Counted from the first letter of the stretch, positions 61,901 to 64,000 are shown. The stretch is 64,000 nucleotides of DNA from Pectinophora gossypiella (GCF_024362695.1 NC_065408.1:13020001-13084000), one strand, 5' to 3'. The notes: generated by a model from the sequence alone, not told the origin. Program-made: numbers and translations.

Positions 61901-63837
61901 GAAGTTTAATATGTTTATCCGCGCATCTAGCGACGGCAGAAACTGCGCTTGCGGATATAGCCGCATTGTTTCTTAGAATATTTATATTTTACCATTATTG
62001 TTAGTTTCTGACACAATTATAGCATGTGTAAGTATTTTTGGCTGACTTCTCATAGATCTTTGTCTCGTATGGCGTTTGGCCAAAAATAAATTATTTAACA
62101 TCTTTAGGTCCAGATTTGCAAACATAATCGTTTTTAAAAGGACATTGTGTGTTACGCACACAATGCCGAGAAAGCTTTTACTAGAGAGGCGGAGCGCGAG
62201 ATTTTGTGAAACCGGCCTACTTGTATCGCTTTCTCAGCTTTAGTCCCAGCACAACCTTTCTTCTGGAATCTAATCCAAGACACATTTCCACAGCTGCTGG
62301 GTGAGCTGCCACGAGCCAGTAGTGTGGTGGGTGGTGGTGCCGGCGGCGGTGTACGCGGGCGCGGCGCTGGTGTTCCTGGCGGGAGCCACGCGCGCTGCCT
62401 TTACCGTGCGAGATCACGTCACTGGCTTCGGCAACTTGAGGTGAGGCTTCTTCTCTACATAACATAAACAGCCTACATACGTCTCACTGCTAACCACAGT
62501 TCTCCCCTCAATCAGCAGGAGGTGTCAAAAAGGCCAAATTGAAGCCATTCACCTAATAAAGCATTTTTTTTGCTATTTGATATTTGTTGACATCGCGTAC
62601 TTTCTAATATAATGCGAATGTCAAATTGCCATATTGCTCTTTAGATTAATTGCTTTGATGTGGCCTTTTTAAAACCTTCTGAACATAAATACTCCACCAC
62701 GCTGCTCCATTACGAGATGTTCTTTATTTCTGCACATTTTATTTTCCTCTAAAATTAAGAGTTTCACCATAAAACGTAAAGTATTCCCGACTTAGATACT
62801 ACAACTTAAACCGTGTGAACGGTCACGAGCATTAATATGTATACACTTCGGTACCATGTCACATTAACTTTTTTACAAATTGAACTGTGAGTCTCACTAA
62901 ATGTCAAATAATGTTAGTGCGACAGAGTCCTAAAGTGGGTACATTATATTGCTCATTACTGAACAATAGGTAAATCAATCGTCATGTGAATTAAAATGTA
63001 GACCGTTATATCATCTTGACTTATTATTGACATTTGTATAAGTTATCTTGACACTATCAATTATCAATTGTATCACGATAAGCAACTATGACAGTAATTG
63101 TTTGATAATGCTGATAAGACAACATCAATCTATTTTACTGTTAACTAGGACCTTGAAAAATAGAATGCGTCTTGGGATTTTGATCATTTAAATTCTTCTT
63201 TCAAACCTCGATGGTCTAGTGGTTCGAGTGGGCTCACGATCTGAAGATCCGGGTTCGATTCCCGTTGTTTAACTGAATGCAGACTGAATCCCCTGATTGT
63301 CCAGAAAAGTAAGATGATTTTGTCCTTCGGATGGCACGTTAAGCTATTGGTCCCGGGCTACTAGCCCACGCCTCCACCAACCCGCACTGGAGAAGCGTGG
63401 TGGAGTATGCTTCGGTTAATTGAGGGGATTATGCCCAGCATTGTGACGTGTATAGGCTAGTTATGTAAATTCTTCTTTAAAGTCTTCAAAGGGCTTACCT
63501 ACATAAATATTTTATTTTCAGATTTCAGTCACGCTATTCTAACTCCAGCTGAGAGTAATAAATGTAAAATTTTGAATATTACCTACCTACGTCTTCGTCT
63601 ACCTACGTCTTAATACCTTCCGTTCTTTTGCCCCTGTAGAATGCTGTTAGCAGTAAGCATAGTCTGCTTACCCCTGCTCTGCGTGGCGTGGGCCAGTGGT
63701 CTTATCCTGGGGAGTGAGGCAGGCGAGCGAAGGAATGTACTCAGCTCCGTACTAGCAGGAGCCGTGGCTTTACACGCCACAGCCGCTTCGCTTGGGTACA
63801 TCGCCTTCAATATTCGCGTCCGGGATAACTTGAGAAG
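27817..63837 (+). CDS. stan: starry night/flamingo (CELSR-type seven-pass cadherin, adhesion GPCR), 43 exons, 3' end outside window
   Basis: Seen: 43 exons (listed separately) join in phase with GT-AG introns into about 3,013 codons without a stop. Domains by residue: signal peptide 1-24; pro-region to about 351; cadherin repeats about 356-1233 with eight D-x-N-D-N-like linkers and a degenerate ninth to about 1325; flamingo box about 1325-1410; EGFs about 1440-1545; LamG1 about 1600-1782; EGF 1790-1833; LamG2 1836-2005; EGFs 2007-2076; laminin EGF 2085-2185; hormone-receptor motif 2186-2250; GAIN with GPS (HLS 2737-2739); transmembrane helices about 2765-3000. Known of the family: homophilic junctional cadherin that carries Frizzled/Van Gogh planar polarity signals across cell contacts, and acts in axon and dendrite growth. 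The exon order and motifs match Drosophila Flamingo throughout. The cytoplasmic tail, stop codon and 3' UTR are beyond 64000; upstream noncoding exon(s) must exist because exon 1 follows an acceptor. Confidence 0.97.
30799..31114 (-). mobile_element. SINE family S1, full copy in stan intron 1
   Basis: The complement starts CCTCCGTGGTCTAGTGGTTA (box A) with GGTTCGATTCCCGATGGGG (box B) and ends in CCCAGCAGTGGGACGTATAT. It is flanked by an exact 12-bp duplication TCCTCTAATTAC (30787-30798 and 31115-31126). Confidence 0.9.
31130..31240 (-). mobile_element. SINE family S4 fragment
   Basis: ACATAAATTCACGACTGGGA, ATAGTCGTAC and ACCTAGCTTTCTGTAAAACA match the S4 3' part in reverse. Confidence 0.6.
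32041..32242 (+). CDS. stan: stan exon 2, cadherin repeat 1
   Basis: Acceptor CTTCCAG to donor GTAACG; completes Arg385 and ends on a codon boundary at residue 452. It encodes the middle of EC1 with DPENSP, FAVDSRSGVV and LDRE motifs. Intron 2 (32243-32811) has a 3'-SINE fragment (32546-32612) and a CAAATC-type LINE tail fragment near 32617-32660. Confidence 0.95.
32546..32612 (-). mobile_element. SINE family S1 3' fragment
   Basis: AACTGCCTATATACGTCCCA, CTGCTGGGCACAGGCCTC and CAACCGGAGGGGG; about 65 bp. Confidence 0.75.
32812..32952 (+). CDS. stan: stan exon 3, EC1-EC2
   Basis: 47 codons (453-499), phase 0 at both ends. VLDCNDHSP closes EC1 and ATDQDVGKNAE is the start of EC2 with its calcium-binding DxD. 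Intron 3 (32953-37675, 4.7 kb) is the most complex intron: LINE tails, a giant inverted repeat, a 310-bp MITE, a palindromic MITE and SINE fragments, each listed separately. Confidence 0.95.
33006..33175 (-). mobile_element. non-LTR reverse transcriptase C-terminal scrap
   Basis: On the - strand it reads IIEGKLEGKRGRGRPRRTFM, TQIKEKVQVMSYQEVKVLAG: the RGRPRRTFM then QIKEKV pattern of insect LINE tails. Confidence 0.8.
33205..33290 (+). mobile_element. non-LTR reverse transcriptase C-terminal scrap
   Basis: Reads SYEEVKELAFHRQEWRMLY then a stop: a second piece of the same kind of tail, opposite in orientation to 33006-33175. Confidence 0.75.
33395..35208. repeat. 1.8-kb inverted repeat with nearly identical arms of about 860 bp
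   Basis: Left arm 33395 to about 34257 and right arm about 34349-35208 are reverse complements around a 90-bp spacer. A 213-bp stretch (33915-34127 versus 34480-34692) is translation-identical, and the outer 80-codon stretches differ at only two residues. Each arm holds two older tandem units sharing CTTGGTCCAAGAACC, CTATGATTCTGGCAAAGTTC and ACGGCCATGTTTGTCCTG. Lies in stan intron 3. Confidence 0.9.
35451..35762 (+). mobile_element. MITE family M4, copy 2 in stan intron 3
   Basis: AATGGCCCCGATTCCTG at left, GGAATTAGCACCATT at right, with the same inner GGAAAGGGACGG inverted arms. Confidence 0.85.
35865..35940 (+). mobile_element. SINE family S5 scrap
   Basis: GTGGGTTGTGACTTTGTGAG and CCGACCTAACAACCCTGG match the 47936 copy and the S5 start. 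Confidence 0.45.
36248..36408. mobile_element. MITE M1, full copy in stan intron 3
   Basis: GGGGTTAAAATGGCCACATC at the left and GTGGCCATTTTAACCCC at the right; the middle has GCGCATATAAAAGTAAGTGC. Confidence 0.85.
36590..36760 (+). repeat. dispersed repeat R9, copy 3 in stan intron 3
   Basis: Begins with ACATACATACATAAACTCAC, then AAGACAACTTGCAGCCACTG and GATCAGCCTATCGCCC, as in the copies at 9418 and 9690. Confidence 0.6.
37226..37450 (-). mobile_element. MITE family M3 copy in stan intron 3
   Basis: CCAACTAGTCAAATCAGTTA, AACCTGTGACGTCATAGAAA and ATGTCGCACTTATTATTACA: complement of the 21396 copy, related to M2 by its TTTGACTAG end. Confidence 0.65.
37495..37605 (-). mobile_element. SINE family S4 fragment in stan intron 3
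   Basis: GGCACACGACTGTATCCCAG, TTTGGGTAGTCAGTGGTACA and GAGCTTTCTGTTAGACCAAC. Confidence 0.65.
37676..37899 (+). CDS. stan: stan exon 4, cadherin repeat 2
   Basis: TTTTTACAG acceptor, GTAAAT donor; codons 500-573 and part of 574. It carries DVFRVDGRSGALLT and SPLDREKVARYT, the late strands of EC2. An acidic, Ser/Asn-rich insertion (about residues 512-524) corresponds to a variable EC2 loop. Intron 4 (37900-38493) is filled by repeat X with a SINE inside it. Confidence 0.94.
37935..38470 (+). repeat. dispersed repeat X interrupted by a SINE, stan intron 4
   Basis: Left half 37943-38055 (TGCGAGCGGGACAAACAATC) and right half 38350-38450 (GGGGGGTGAGGTAATTCCAG) are split by a SINE flanked by GTTAAAATA on both sides. 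Confidence 0.75.
38056..38349 (+). mobile_element. SINE family S3, full copy in stan intron 4
   Basis: Head GGAGCTCAGTGGCGCAGGGG, inner GGGTGACCAC then an A run, tail CAGCAGTGGGGACGTTAATG. Exact 9-bp duplication GTTAAAATA at 38047-38055 and 38350-38358 inside repeat X. Confidence 0.85.
38494..38619 (+). CDS. stan: stan exon 5, EC2-EC3
   Basis: Completes Ser574; VLDDNDNYP (581-589) ends EC2 and QFSEKTYTVTV begins EC3. Donor GTAAGT at 38620. Intron 5 (38620-40718) has a short SINE fragment, a hAT-like MITE (39443-39794) and a 253-bp MITE (40243-40495); 38830-39430 and 39800-40240 show nothing I recognise. Confidence 0.95.
38668..38765 (-). mobile_element. SINE family S1 3' fragment in stan intron 5
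   Basis: AACAGCCTGTATGCTTCCCA, GCTGGGCATAGGCCTCTCCT and ACTCCACCACGCTGCTCC. Confidence 0.75.
39443..39794. mobile_element. hAT-like MITE in stan intron 5
   Basis: Left end CAGCGGTTCCCAAAAGGTGG with GTCCGCGGGACAC, typical of hAT ends; the right end CTGGGAAGCGCTG is its imperfect complement. The 8-bp flanks agree at only about five positions. Confidence 0.55.
40243..40495. mobile_element. 253-bp MITE in stan intron 5
   Basis: Left CAGATTGTTAGTGGCATCGT and AACGAA; right TCGTTACGATGTCACTAACA and TCCTG: imperfect 25-bp inverted ends. A second inner pair (GGAATTTTCCGTCG / CGACGGGAAATTCC) also folds. Confidence 0.85.
40719..40885 (+). CDS. stan: stan exon 6, cadherin repeat 3
   Basis: TTTCCACAG acceptor; codons 616-671 with IKATDADVGANAAIRY, SGDVSLVKPLDYESVRS and YRLVIRAQ. 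Ends one base into the Asp codon; donor GTATGT. Two decayed tandem copies of this exon follow in intron 6 (40886-41539). Confidence 0.95.
40934..41095 (+). pseudogene. decayed tandem copy 2 of stan exon 6
   Basis: From about 40942 the DNA reads SYAVIGDNTQMQFAIDSVSG, then VSLVKPLDYES and RLVIRV, in one open frame, followed by the same GTATGTT donor (41080s). The copy lacks the exon's 5' end and acceptor, and an in-frame TAG lies just before it (near 40936). It is therefore probably skipped, although the body is still open. Confidence 0.85.
41140..41275 (+). pseudogene. decayed tandem copy 3 of stan exon 6
   Basis: Retains CGGTAACACGCAGATGCAGT and GTCAAGCCGCTAGATTACG but has lost bases after CAGTTT, which shifts the frame and gives TAG. 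The donor has become GAGATATCCC. More decayed than copy 2. Confidence 0.8.
41540..41682 (+). CDS. stan: stan exon 7, EC3-EC4
   Basis: TTTTCAG acceptor; DGGSPSRSNTTQLL, then VKDINDNAP (688-696) closes EC3 and RFYTSLFQESV opens EC4. Ends on a codon boundary (719). Intron 7 (41683-43178) contains two full SINEs tail to tail (41879-42756); 42770-43170 shows nothing I recognise. Confidence 0.95.
41879..42205 (+). mobile_element. SINE family S1, full copy in stan intron 7
   Basis: CCTCCGTGGTCTAGTGGTTA box A, GGGTTCGATTCCCGATGGGG box B, tRNA-like head of about 70 nt, and 3' end CCCAGCAGTGGGACGTATAT. Target-site duplication not clear. Confidence 0.9.
42423..42756 (-). mobile_element. SINE family S1, full copy in stan intron 7, inverted
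   Basis: Same family in reverse, 218 bp from the + copy, tail to tail. Exact 9-bp duplication GTTAAAATA at 42414-42422 and 42757-42765. Confidence 0.9.
43179..43349 (+). CDS. stan: stan exon 8, cadherin repeat 4
   Basis: 57 codons (720-776), phase 0 both ends: VQAYDADEGVNAELTYTL, then TVDSRSGWVYTSGQLDRE. Intron 8 (43350-43862) holds a SINE at 43679-43826. Confidence 0.95.
43679..43826 (+). mobile_element. SINE family S4 copy in stan intron 8
   Basis: GAGTTATTAATTTATCTTAA, GACGGTGATACGGCTCACCA and the tail GATATAGGCGTGAGCTTATG. Confidence 0.7.
43863..44050 (+). CDS. stan: stan exon 9, EC4-EC5
   Basis: Starts VTATDGGTPPRSA; VQDINDNDP (797-805) is the EC4 linker; VTATDADEDN opens EC5. Splits Arg839; donor GTATGT. 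A decayed copy of its 3' half lies directly downstream in intron 9 (44051-44538). Confidence 0.95.
44080..44205 (+). pseudogene. decayed tandem copy of the 3' half of stan exon 9
   Basis: Matches exon 9 from AACGACCC through CACAGTATGATGTG and CTGACGCTAATGAGGACAAC to the donor, here AAGTATCT instead of AGGTATGT. Internal deletions break the frame (the exon's CCTCCTGGCACGCCC is shortened). No usable acceptor precedes it. Confidence 0.85.
44539..44776 (+). CDS. stan: stan exon 10, cadherin repeat 5
   Basis: RLHYEITGGNTRGRFSITSQ, then LDFKQERRYVLTVTATDSGG. The EC5 linker is ITDANNYAP (900-908), with Asn replacing the usual Asp; I recall the same kind of variant in the Drosophila orthologue. Ends at Ser918. 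Intron 10 (44777-45086) has a SINE fragment near 44945-45055. Confidence 0.95.
44945..45055 (-). mobile_element. SINE family S4 fragment in stan intron 10
   Basis: CTACCCCATTGGGGTATACT, CACACCTCACCAAACTTTCT and ACAACGTCATATGTGG. Confidence 0.55.
45087..45291 (+). CDS. stan: stan exon 11, cadherin repeat 6
   Basis: VFEDAPVGTTVLVVSATDSD, then FSINPQTGAITTNKLLDRES; ends one base into Gly987. CCCCAG acceptor, GTATGT donor. Intron 11 (45292-45690): nothing I recognise. Confidence 0.95.
45691..45843 (+). CDS. stan: stan exon 12, EC6-EC7
   Basis: GYLLTVTARDGGVPSLSDTT; VVDVNDNEP (1012-1020) closes EC6; FKQQLYSASIMEDALVG begins EC7. Intron 12 (45844-46315): nothing I recognise. Confidence 0.95.
46316..46536 (+). 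CDS. stan: stan exon 13, cadherin repeat 7
   Basis: GTSVIQVSATDADVGLNGRV, FVIDPASGVIRTNKALDRES, then AIDGGTPPQSST; ends on a codon boundary (1111). Intron 13 (46537-46894) has short GTACAGGTACTTACAG direct repeats near 46558-46582, otherwise nothing I recognise. Confidence 0.95.
46895..47066 (+). CDS. stan: stan exon 14, EC7-EC8
   Basis: VIVHIKIEDINDSPP (linker 1119-1126) then VFESDCLTFYIPENSPIGTT and AHDPDEGANAVVHYSIK. Donor is GTTTGT, weaker than its neighbours. Intron 14 (47067-47374): nothing I recognise. Confidence 0.94.
47375..47670 (+). CDS. stan: stan exon 15, EC8 and start of degenerate EC9
   Basis: GGDDSNSFSLETRQGSDKAE, then LDYESPRKKYELIIRAASPP and VTDVNDNAP (1226-1233). It continues with DFQIIFNNYKDCFPVG and PAYDADVTDK of the membrane-proximal cadherin repeat. 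Intron 15 (47671-48330) has a perfect 18-bp hairpin and a SINE on the - strand. Confidence 0.95.
47839..47881. repeat. perfect 18-bp stem hairpin in stan intron 15
   Basis: AACAATGTAATCTACTTT, loop CAAAAGT, then AAAGTAGATTACATTGTT. No mismatches. Confidence 0.95.
47936..48226 (-). mobile_element. diverged SINE (family S5/S1-like head) in stan intron 15
   Basis: Tail part GAGCCGCCAACGGTCCCATT and ATGGCTGATGTAACGAATAC; on the - strand the head is GCCTTCGTGTTCCAGTGGTT with box B-like CCTGGGCTCAATTCCCGG. Confidence 0.6.
48331..48463 (+). CDS. stan: stan exon 16, EC9
   Basis: LQYRILSGNNANLILLNETT, then LSPQLNTNVPKLATMEISVA; ends one base into Asp1312. Donor GTTTGT. Intron 16 (48464-48727): nothing I recognise. 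Confidence 0.94.
48728..48927 (+). CDS. stan: stan exon 17, EC9 end and flamingo box start
   Basis: DGVNEVKAMMQLSVRLITED, then MLFNSITVRLNDMTAESFLS and IDGLAAIIPCPKENVYVFSV. This is the start of the flamingo box, the conserved region between the cadherin repeats and the EGFs. Intron 17 (48928-49447) contains a 3'-truncated palindromic MITE (49067-49200). Confidence 0.95.
49067..49200. mobile_element. MITE M1, 3'-truncated copy in stan intron 17
   Basis: Intact left end GGGGGTTAAAAAGGCCACAT; breaks off after TTTAGATGAATT, so the right terminal repeat is missing. Confidence 0.8.
49448..49615 (+). CDS. stan: stan exon 18, flamingo box
   Basis: 56 codons, phase 0: DDTDVSGNILNVSFSARRPD, then FYSPTHLRERVYLHRTTLAR. 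Intron 18 (49616-50037) begins with an antisense LINE-like 3' tail (49629-49745); the rest shows nothing I recognise. Confidence 0.95.
49629..49745 (-). mobile_element. antisense LINE-like 3' tail in stan intron 18
   Basis: TTCAATTCAAAAATACTTTA and TTGCACAAAGATACAC are the complement of a common lepidopteran retroposon end (TGTGCAATAAAGTATTTTTG). Confidence 0.55.
50038..50212 (+). CDS. stan: stan exon 19, EGF-like 1
   Basis: VLPFDDNICVHEPCLNYEEC, then a spacer (LKFGNASGFINSDTVLFRPI) inside the EGF and TFTCQCPHGFTG. Six Cys fit an EGF with a long inserted loop. Intron 19 (50213-50795): nothing I recognise. Confidence 0.94.
50796..50921 (+). CDS. stan: stan exon 20, EGF-like 2
   Basis: CDTEVDLCYSSPCINNGTCL, then GGYTCACAAGFTG: a calcium-binding type EGF. 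Intron 20 (50922-51218): AT-rich, no gene seen. Confidence 0.95.
51219..51459 (+). CDS. stan: stan exon 21, EGF remnant and LamG1 start
   Basis: VNCETI closes the preceding EGF; a Cys-rich linker (CDINGDGSICRSGSQC, CQGCTIDAEYTTAMC) leads into LamG1 at ELRARSFPVSSFLTF. Intron 21 (51460-51943) has a short SINE tail near 51565-51610. Confidence 0.94.
51565..51610 (+). mobile_element. SINE tail scrap in stan intron 21
   Basis: CCCCTGCCTACCTCTTCAGG, GATACAGACGTTATGTTATG. Confidence 0.5.
51944..52166 (+). CDS. stan: stan exon 22, LamG1
   Basis: KFATQTTSGLLLYNGRYNER, DFVALEVVNSG, then VADGNWHTVEVEYFNR: the core LamG strands. Intron 22 (52167-52420): nothing I recognise. Confidence 0.95.
52421..52563 (+). 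CDS. stan: stan exon 23, LamG1
   Basis: TATMILDDCDKSLSLAG, then KYACANFSRKVLPPRCDIPT; ends two bases into Arg1737. Intron 23 (52564-52791): a 3'-SINE-like scrap near 52610-52640 only. Confidence 0.94.
52792..52926 (+). CDS. stan: stan exon 24, LamG1 end
   Basis: FLDLTGPLQIGGLPNIPSSF, then DFVGCISDFFIDHKFIDLN, the typical LamG terminus with its last Cys. Intron 24 (52927-53281) is almost entirely one MITE copy (52970-53240). Confidence 0.95.
52970..53240 (+). mobile_element. MITE family M2, full copy in stan intron 24
   Basis: AATAGGGTATTTGACTGGGT to GACTAGGTTGTCAAGTAGCC; fills most of the intron and stops 40 bp before the exon 25 acceptor. Confidence 0.8.
53282..53436 (+). CDS. stan: stan exon 25, EGF between LamG domains
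   Basis: YVADNGTIAGCPEKRSQCGS, CYNNAECHDLWDTYLCECGE, GYTGKDC: one complete EGF. Donor GTGAGT. Intron 25 (53437-53807) has a partial palindromic MITE (53580-53672). Confidence 0.95.
53580..53672. mobile_element. MITE M1, partial diverged copy in stan intron 25
   Basis: TTAAAAAGGCCGAATTGAAG then TATTGCTATTTGACATT and TTGCGCACTTACTTTTAT; right part lost. Confidence 0.65.
53808..53974 (+). CDS. stan: stan exon 26, LamG2 start
   Basis: STAPPWRFSGDGMLSFNPLL, then LPWLNALSLRTRQHDAFLMS and IQVGQNSSIFIS; phase 0 end. Intron 26 (53975-54347): nothing I recognise. Confidence 0.95.
54348..54620 (+). CDS. stan: stan exon 27, LamG2
   Basis: 91 codons: LKSGLLHYSYNGESMFLPST, LADGKWHRIEIKW, VQGQYIGKILIGGPDST, then VGYFEGCIQ. 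Intron 27 (54621-54876): nothing I recognise. Confidence 0.95.
54877..54990 (+). CDS. stan: stan exon 28, LamG2 end and EGF start
   Basis: DVRVGTAQSLLNRPTVRENV, then CQSRADCMLSICPPF; 38 codons, phase 0. Intron 28 (54991-55318): nothing I recognise. Confidence 0.94.
55319..55493 (+). CDS. stan: stan exon 29, two EGF-like modules
   Basis: SKCVSSWDHTECECERGRFG closes one EGF; CDLTPCGAHAQCVTEDNARG and YRCQCDDGYLLT form the next. Donor GTGAGT. Intron 29 (55494-56135) starts with a scrap of this exon and then a 310-bp MITE. Confidence 0.94.
55519..55570 (+). pseudogene. short decayed copy of the 5' part of stan exon 29
   Basis: AAGCGTGACATCCTGGGA, CACACTGAGAG and GGCGAACGCGGT align in order with the start of exon 29 (AAATGCGTGTCATCCTGGGA, then CACACGGAGTG and GCGAGCGCGGT). 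Small deletions break the frame. Confidence 0.6.
55590..55900 (-). mobile_element. MITE family M4, copy 3 in stan intron 29
   Basis: Nearly identical to copy 2 in reverse: starts TGGTGCTAATTCCTGTAAAT and ends CAGGAATCGGGGCCATT. Confidence 0.85.
56136..56275 (+). CDS. stan: stan exon 30, laminin-type EGF start
   Basis: DGCIEEGIEECPGGWWGVSA, CGPCDCDVMHGYHPHCARST, GRCHCK. Strikingly GC-rich compared with its flanks. Intron 30 (56276-56584): nothing I recognise. Confidence 0.95.
56585..56771 (+). CDS. stan: stan exon 31, laminin-type EGF
   Basis: ENHYKPPGSDECLPCQCYAA, CEATSGQCYCRGGVIGRACD, CANLYAEVAPNTGCE: eight-Cys laminin EGF pattern. Intron 31 (56772-57238): nothing I recognise. Confidence 0.95.
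57239..57331 (+). CDS. stan: stan exon 32, hormone-receptor motif start
   Basis: VVYDGCPRSYSHGVWWPRTK, then FGVEAVTECPT: the conserved GVWWP core of the HRM domain. Intron 32 (57332-57611) carries a copy of repeat X on the - strand. Confidence 0.95.
57365..57540 (-). repeat. dispersed repeat X, copy in stan intron 32
   Basis: Complement has GGGATGAGGTAAGCCTAGCT, TAGTGGGGAGTGGAG and the ACTAAAGTAAGACCGAG junction. Confidence 0.6.
57612..57721 (+). CDS. stan: stan exon 33, hormone-receptor motif end
   Basis: GTSGKGSRMCDETQVVPWQE, PDMFNCTTSTFYQLRKQ. Intron 33 (57722-58015) is mostly a 150-bp repeat shared with intron 42. Confidence 0.94.
57745..57900 (+). repeat. 150-bp dispersed repeat, copy 1 (stan intron 33)
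   Basis: GGTCACGAGCATTAATATGT, GGTACCATGTCACATTAACT, GTGCGACAGACTCCTAAAGT; about 93 percent like 62817-62965 by eye. Confidence 0.85.
58016..58225 (+). CDS. stan: stan exon 34, GAIN subdomain A
   Basis: LNKIETGELAVNTFVGVRLA, LYGADVLVAEGILLELMQYE, LNLTHSQDKDYVR; 70 codons, phase 0. A decayed copy follows in intron 34 (58226-58505). Confidence 0.95.
58290..58412 (+). pseudogene. decayed tandem copy of the 3' part of stan exon 34
   Basis: GTGCTGATGTCCTGGTGGCC, GCGCGACAGACCGG, then ATGTATCCAAGACAAGGAGT and ATGATGAGTAG line up in order with exon 34's GAGCTGATGTGCTTGTAGCC, CTGCGACAGGCTGG, CATAGCCAGGACAAGGACTA and donor GTGAGTCGATA. Frameshifts and stops make it noncoding. Confidence 0.7.
58506..58692 (+). 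CDS. stan: stan exon 35, GAIN
   Basis: NIIKSANTILDSQYEKEWRR, KFDKYIAILAESQHDTYTSP, FEIVTSDL; ends one base into Val2386. Intron 35 (58693-58965): nothing I recognise. Confidence 0.95.
58966..59274 (+). CDS. stan: stan exon 36, GAIN
   Basis: VIGVDIVTAESIYGFEPTQL, then TTERVILPDTSSFIHSP, VSFPKYNNYVKNKNKFDKNT and LLPLDLLGI. A variable Gly/Lys/Ser-rich loop sits between. Intron 36 (59275-59561): nothing I recognise. Confidence 0.95.
59562..59804 (+). CDS. stan: stan exon 37, GAIN
   Basis: ENLDLNYESRAVFSYLQYSR, YDESVTRRWGVNITVGSPIL, QVALFVPE, then an acidic variable stretch. Intron 37 is 175 nt. Confidence 0.95.
59980..60382 (+). CDS. stan: stan exon 38, GAIN and GPS start
   Basis: 134 codons: a poorly conserved Gln/Asn/Glu/Lys-rich insertion, then MGGIRLKKPIRLQMWLDIDR and NPQCVHWSTLRG, the first Cys and Trp of the GPS. 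Intron 38 is 226 nt. Confidence 0.95.
60609..60750 (+). CDS. stan: stan exon 39, GPS and tethered agonist
   Basis: GFGEWSRVGCHTEIDYDW, LLINCTCNHLSTFAVLVDEV. The C-x-C-x-HLS pattern places predicted self-cleavage between L2738 and S2739; STFAVLVDE is the N-terminus of the tethered agonist strand. Intron 39 (60751-61071): nothing I recognise. Confidence 0.95.
61072..61293 (+). CDS. stan: stan exon 40, TM1 and TM2
   Basis: YTAFSLSLPLLLATWAALCL (TM1, about 2765-2785) and HLIFCVFMAELLYLTAL (TM2, about 2799-2815). 74 codons, phase 0. Intron 40 (61294-61640): nothing I recognise. Confidence 0.95.
61641..61861 (+). CDS. stan: stan exon 41, TM3 and TM4
   Basis: FACKLIAMSLHYWWVASLGW (TM3) with C2828, the usual partner of the loop-2 Cys; RRLVRELRDVNHGGLAAHLA, then AAPAVMVALAAGHH (TM4). 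Intron 41 (61862-62293): a possible 40-nt scrap of this exon near 61919, otherwise nothing I recognise. Confidence 0.95.
62294..62440 (+). CDS. stan: stan exon 42, extracellular loop 2 and TM5
   Basis: CWVSCHEPVVWWVVVPAAVY, AGAALVFLAGATRAAFTVRD, HVTGFGNLR. C2900 is the expected disulfide partner of C2828. Intron 42 (62441-63639) holds SINEs, a palindromic MITE and a 150-bp repeat. Confidence 0.95.
62464..62722 (-). mobile_element. SINE family S1 3' fragment split by MITE M1
   Basis: Left part AACAGCCTACATACGTCTCA (62464-62520) and right part ACTCCACCACGCTGCTCC (62693-62712) are adjacent in intact copies; M1 sits between them. Confidence 0.75.
62523..62676. mobile_element. MITE M1 copy inserted in a SINE, stan intron 42
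   Basis: AAAAAGGCCAAATTGAAG at left and TTGATGTGGCCTTTTTAAAA at right. It splits a SINE fragment whose two halves flank it (62464-62520 and 62690-62722). Confidence 0.75.
62817..62965 (+). repeat. 150-bp dispersed repeat, copy 2 (stan intron 42)
   Basis: Same order of motifs as copy 1, ending GTGGGTACATTATATTGCTC. Confidence 0.85.
63208..63467 (+). mobile_element. SINE family S1, full but decayed copy in stan intron 42
   Basis: CTCGATGGTCTAGTGGTTCG, GATCCGGGTTCGATTCCCG, CACCTCCACC-type middle and tail GTGTATAGGCTAGTTATG. Middle deletions shorten it. Confidence 0.8.
63640..63837 (+). CDS. stan: stan exon 43, TM6 and TM7 (last exon in window)
   Basis: MLLAVSIVCLPLLCVAWASG (TM6), RNVLSSVLAGAVALHATAAS and LGYIAFNIRVRDNLRR (TM7 and membrane-proximal basic end). 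Donor GTAGGT at 63838; splits a codon, so the tail continues outside. 63838-64000 is intron. Confidence 0.95.
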
Positions 63838-64000
63838 GTAGGTTTTACTTTTAACGCTCAACATGTACGACAATGTTGCACAACAGCGCGCGACGTTGCC
63901 AGCTGGGGCTTGTTGTTTGTTTAGAGAGCTTCGTTAGTTGAGCCATGATATAAGAAAACCAGGTATGCTCAAAAGTGACAGATAACATTTCAAGGTTAGC

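Overview
The window is a piece of a lepidopteran (moth or butterfly) nuclear genome. The sequence is AT-rich and split by many GT-AG introns. It is crowded with tRNA-derived SINEs, small palindromic MITEs and decayed non-LTR retrotransposon tails of the kind common in Lepidoptera. I see nothing bacterial, no operons and no CRISPR array. The species cannot be named from the sequence alone.

The only gene I can support is the orthologue of Drosophila starry night/flamingo (stan/fmi; CELSR in vertebrates), on the + strand. I traced 43 coding exons from the ATG at 27817 to 63837. All join in phase through GT...AG introns and give about 3,013 codons before the gene runs off the right edge. In order they encode: a signal peptide; a long pro-region with furin-like sites; eight canonical cadherin repeats plus a degenerate ninth; the flamingo box; EGF, LamG, EGF, LamG and EGF modules; laminin-type EGF; a hormone-receptor motif; the GAIN domain with a textbook GPS (CTC-N-HLS); and seven transmembrane helices. 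The cytoplasmic tail and stop codon lie beyond position 64000. The protein is the seven-pass cadherin that forms homophilic bridges between cells in Frizzled/Van Gogh planar cell polarity and in axon and dendrite patterning.

Positions 1-27768 hold no recognisable protein-coding gene. The first coding exon is preceded by a splice acceptor, so at least one 5' UTR exon lies upstream and part of this stretch is probably first-intron sequence. A candidate 55-nt noncoding exon sits at 20031-20085. The rest is repeats (at least five SINE families, six MITE families and LINE 3' tails), a possible 3.5-kb terminal-inverted-repeat element (12250-15779) and unexplained AT-rich DNA.

The most unusual structure is inside the gene. 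Several introns carry decayed tandem copies of the exon just upstream (exons 6, 9, 29 and 34, perhaps 41), so local exon duplication seems to have recurred here. Intron 3 contains a 1.8-kb inverted repeat with almost identical arms of about 860 bp, which would fold into a very long hairpin in the stan pre-mRNA. Several transposon insertions are nested, some with clear target-site duplications, and give a relative order of events.
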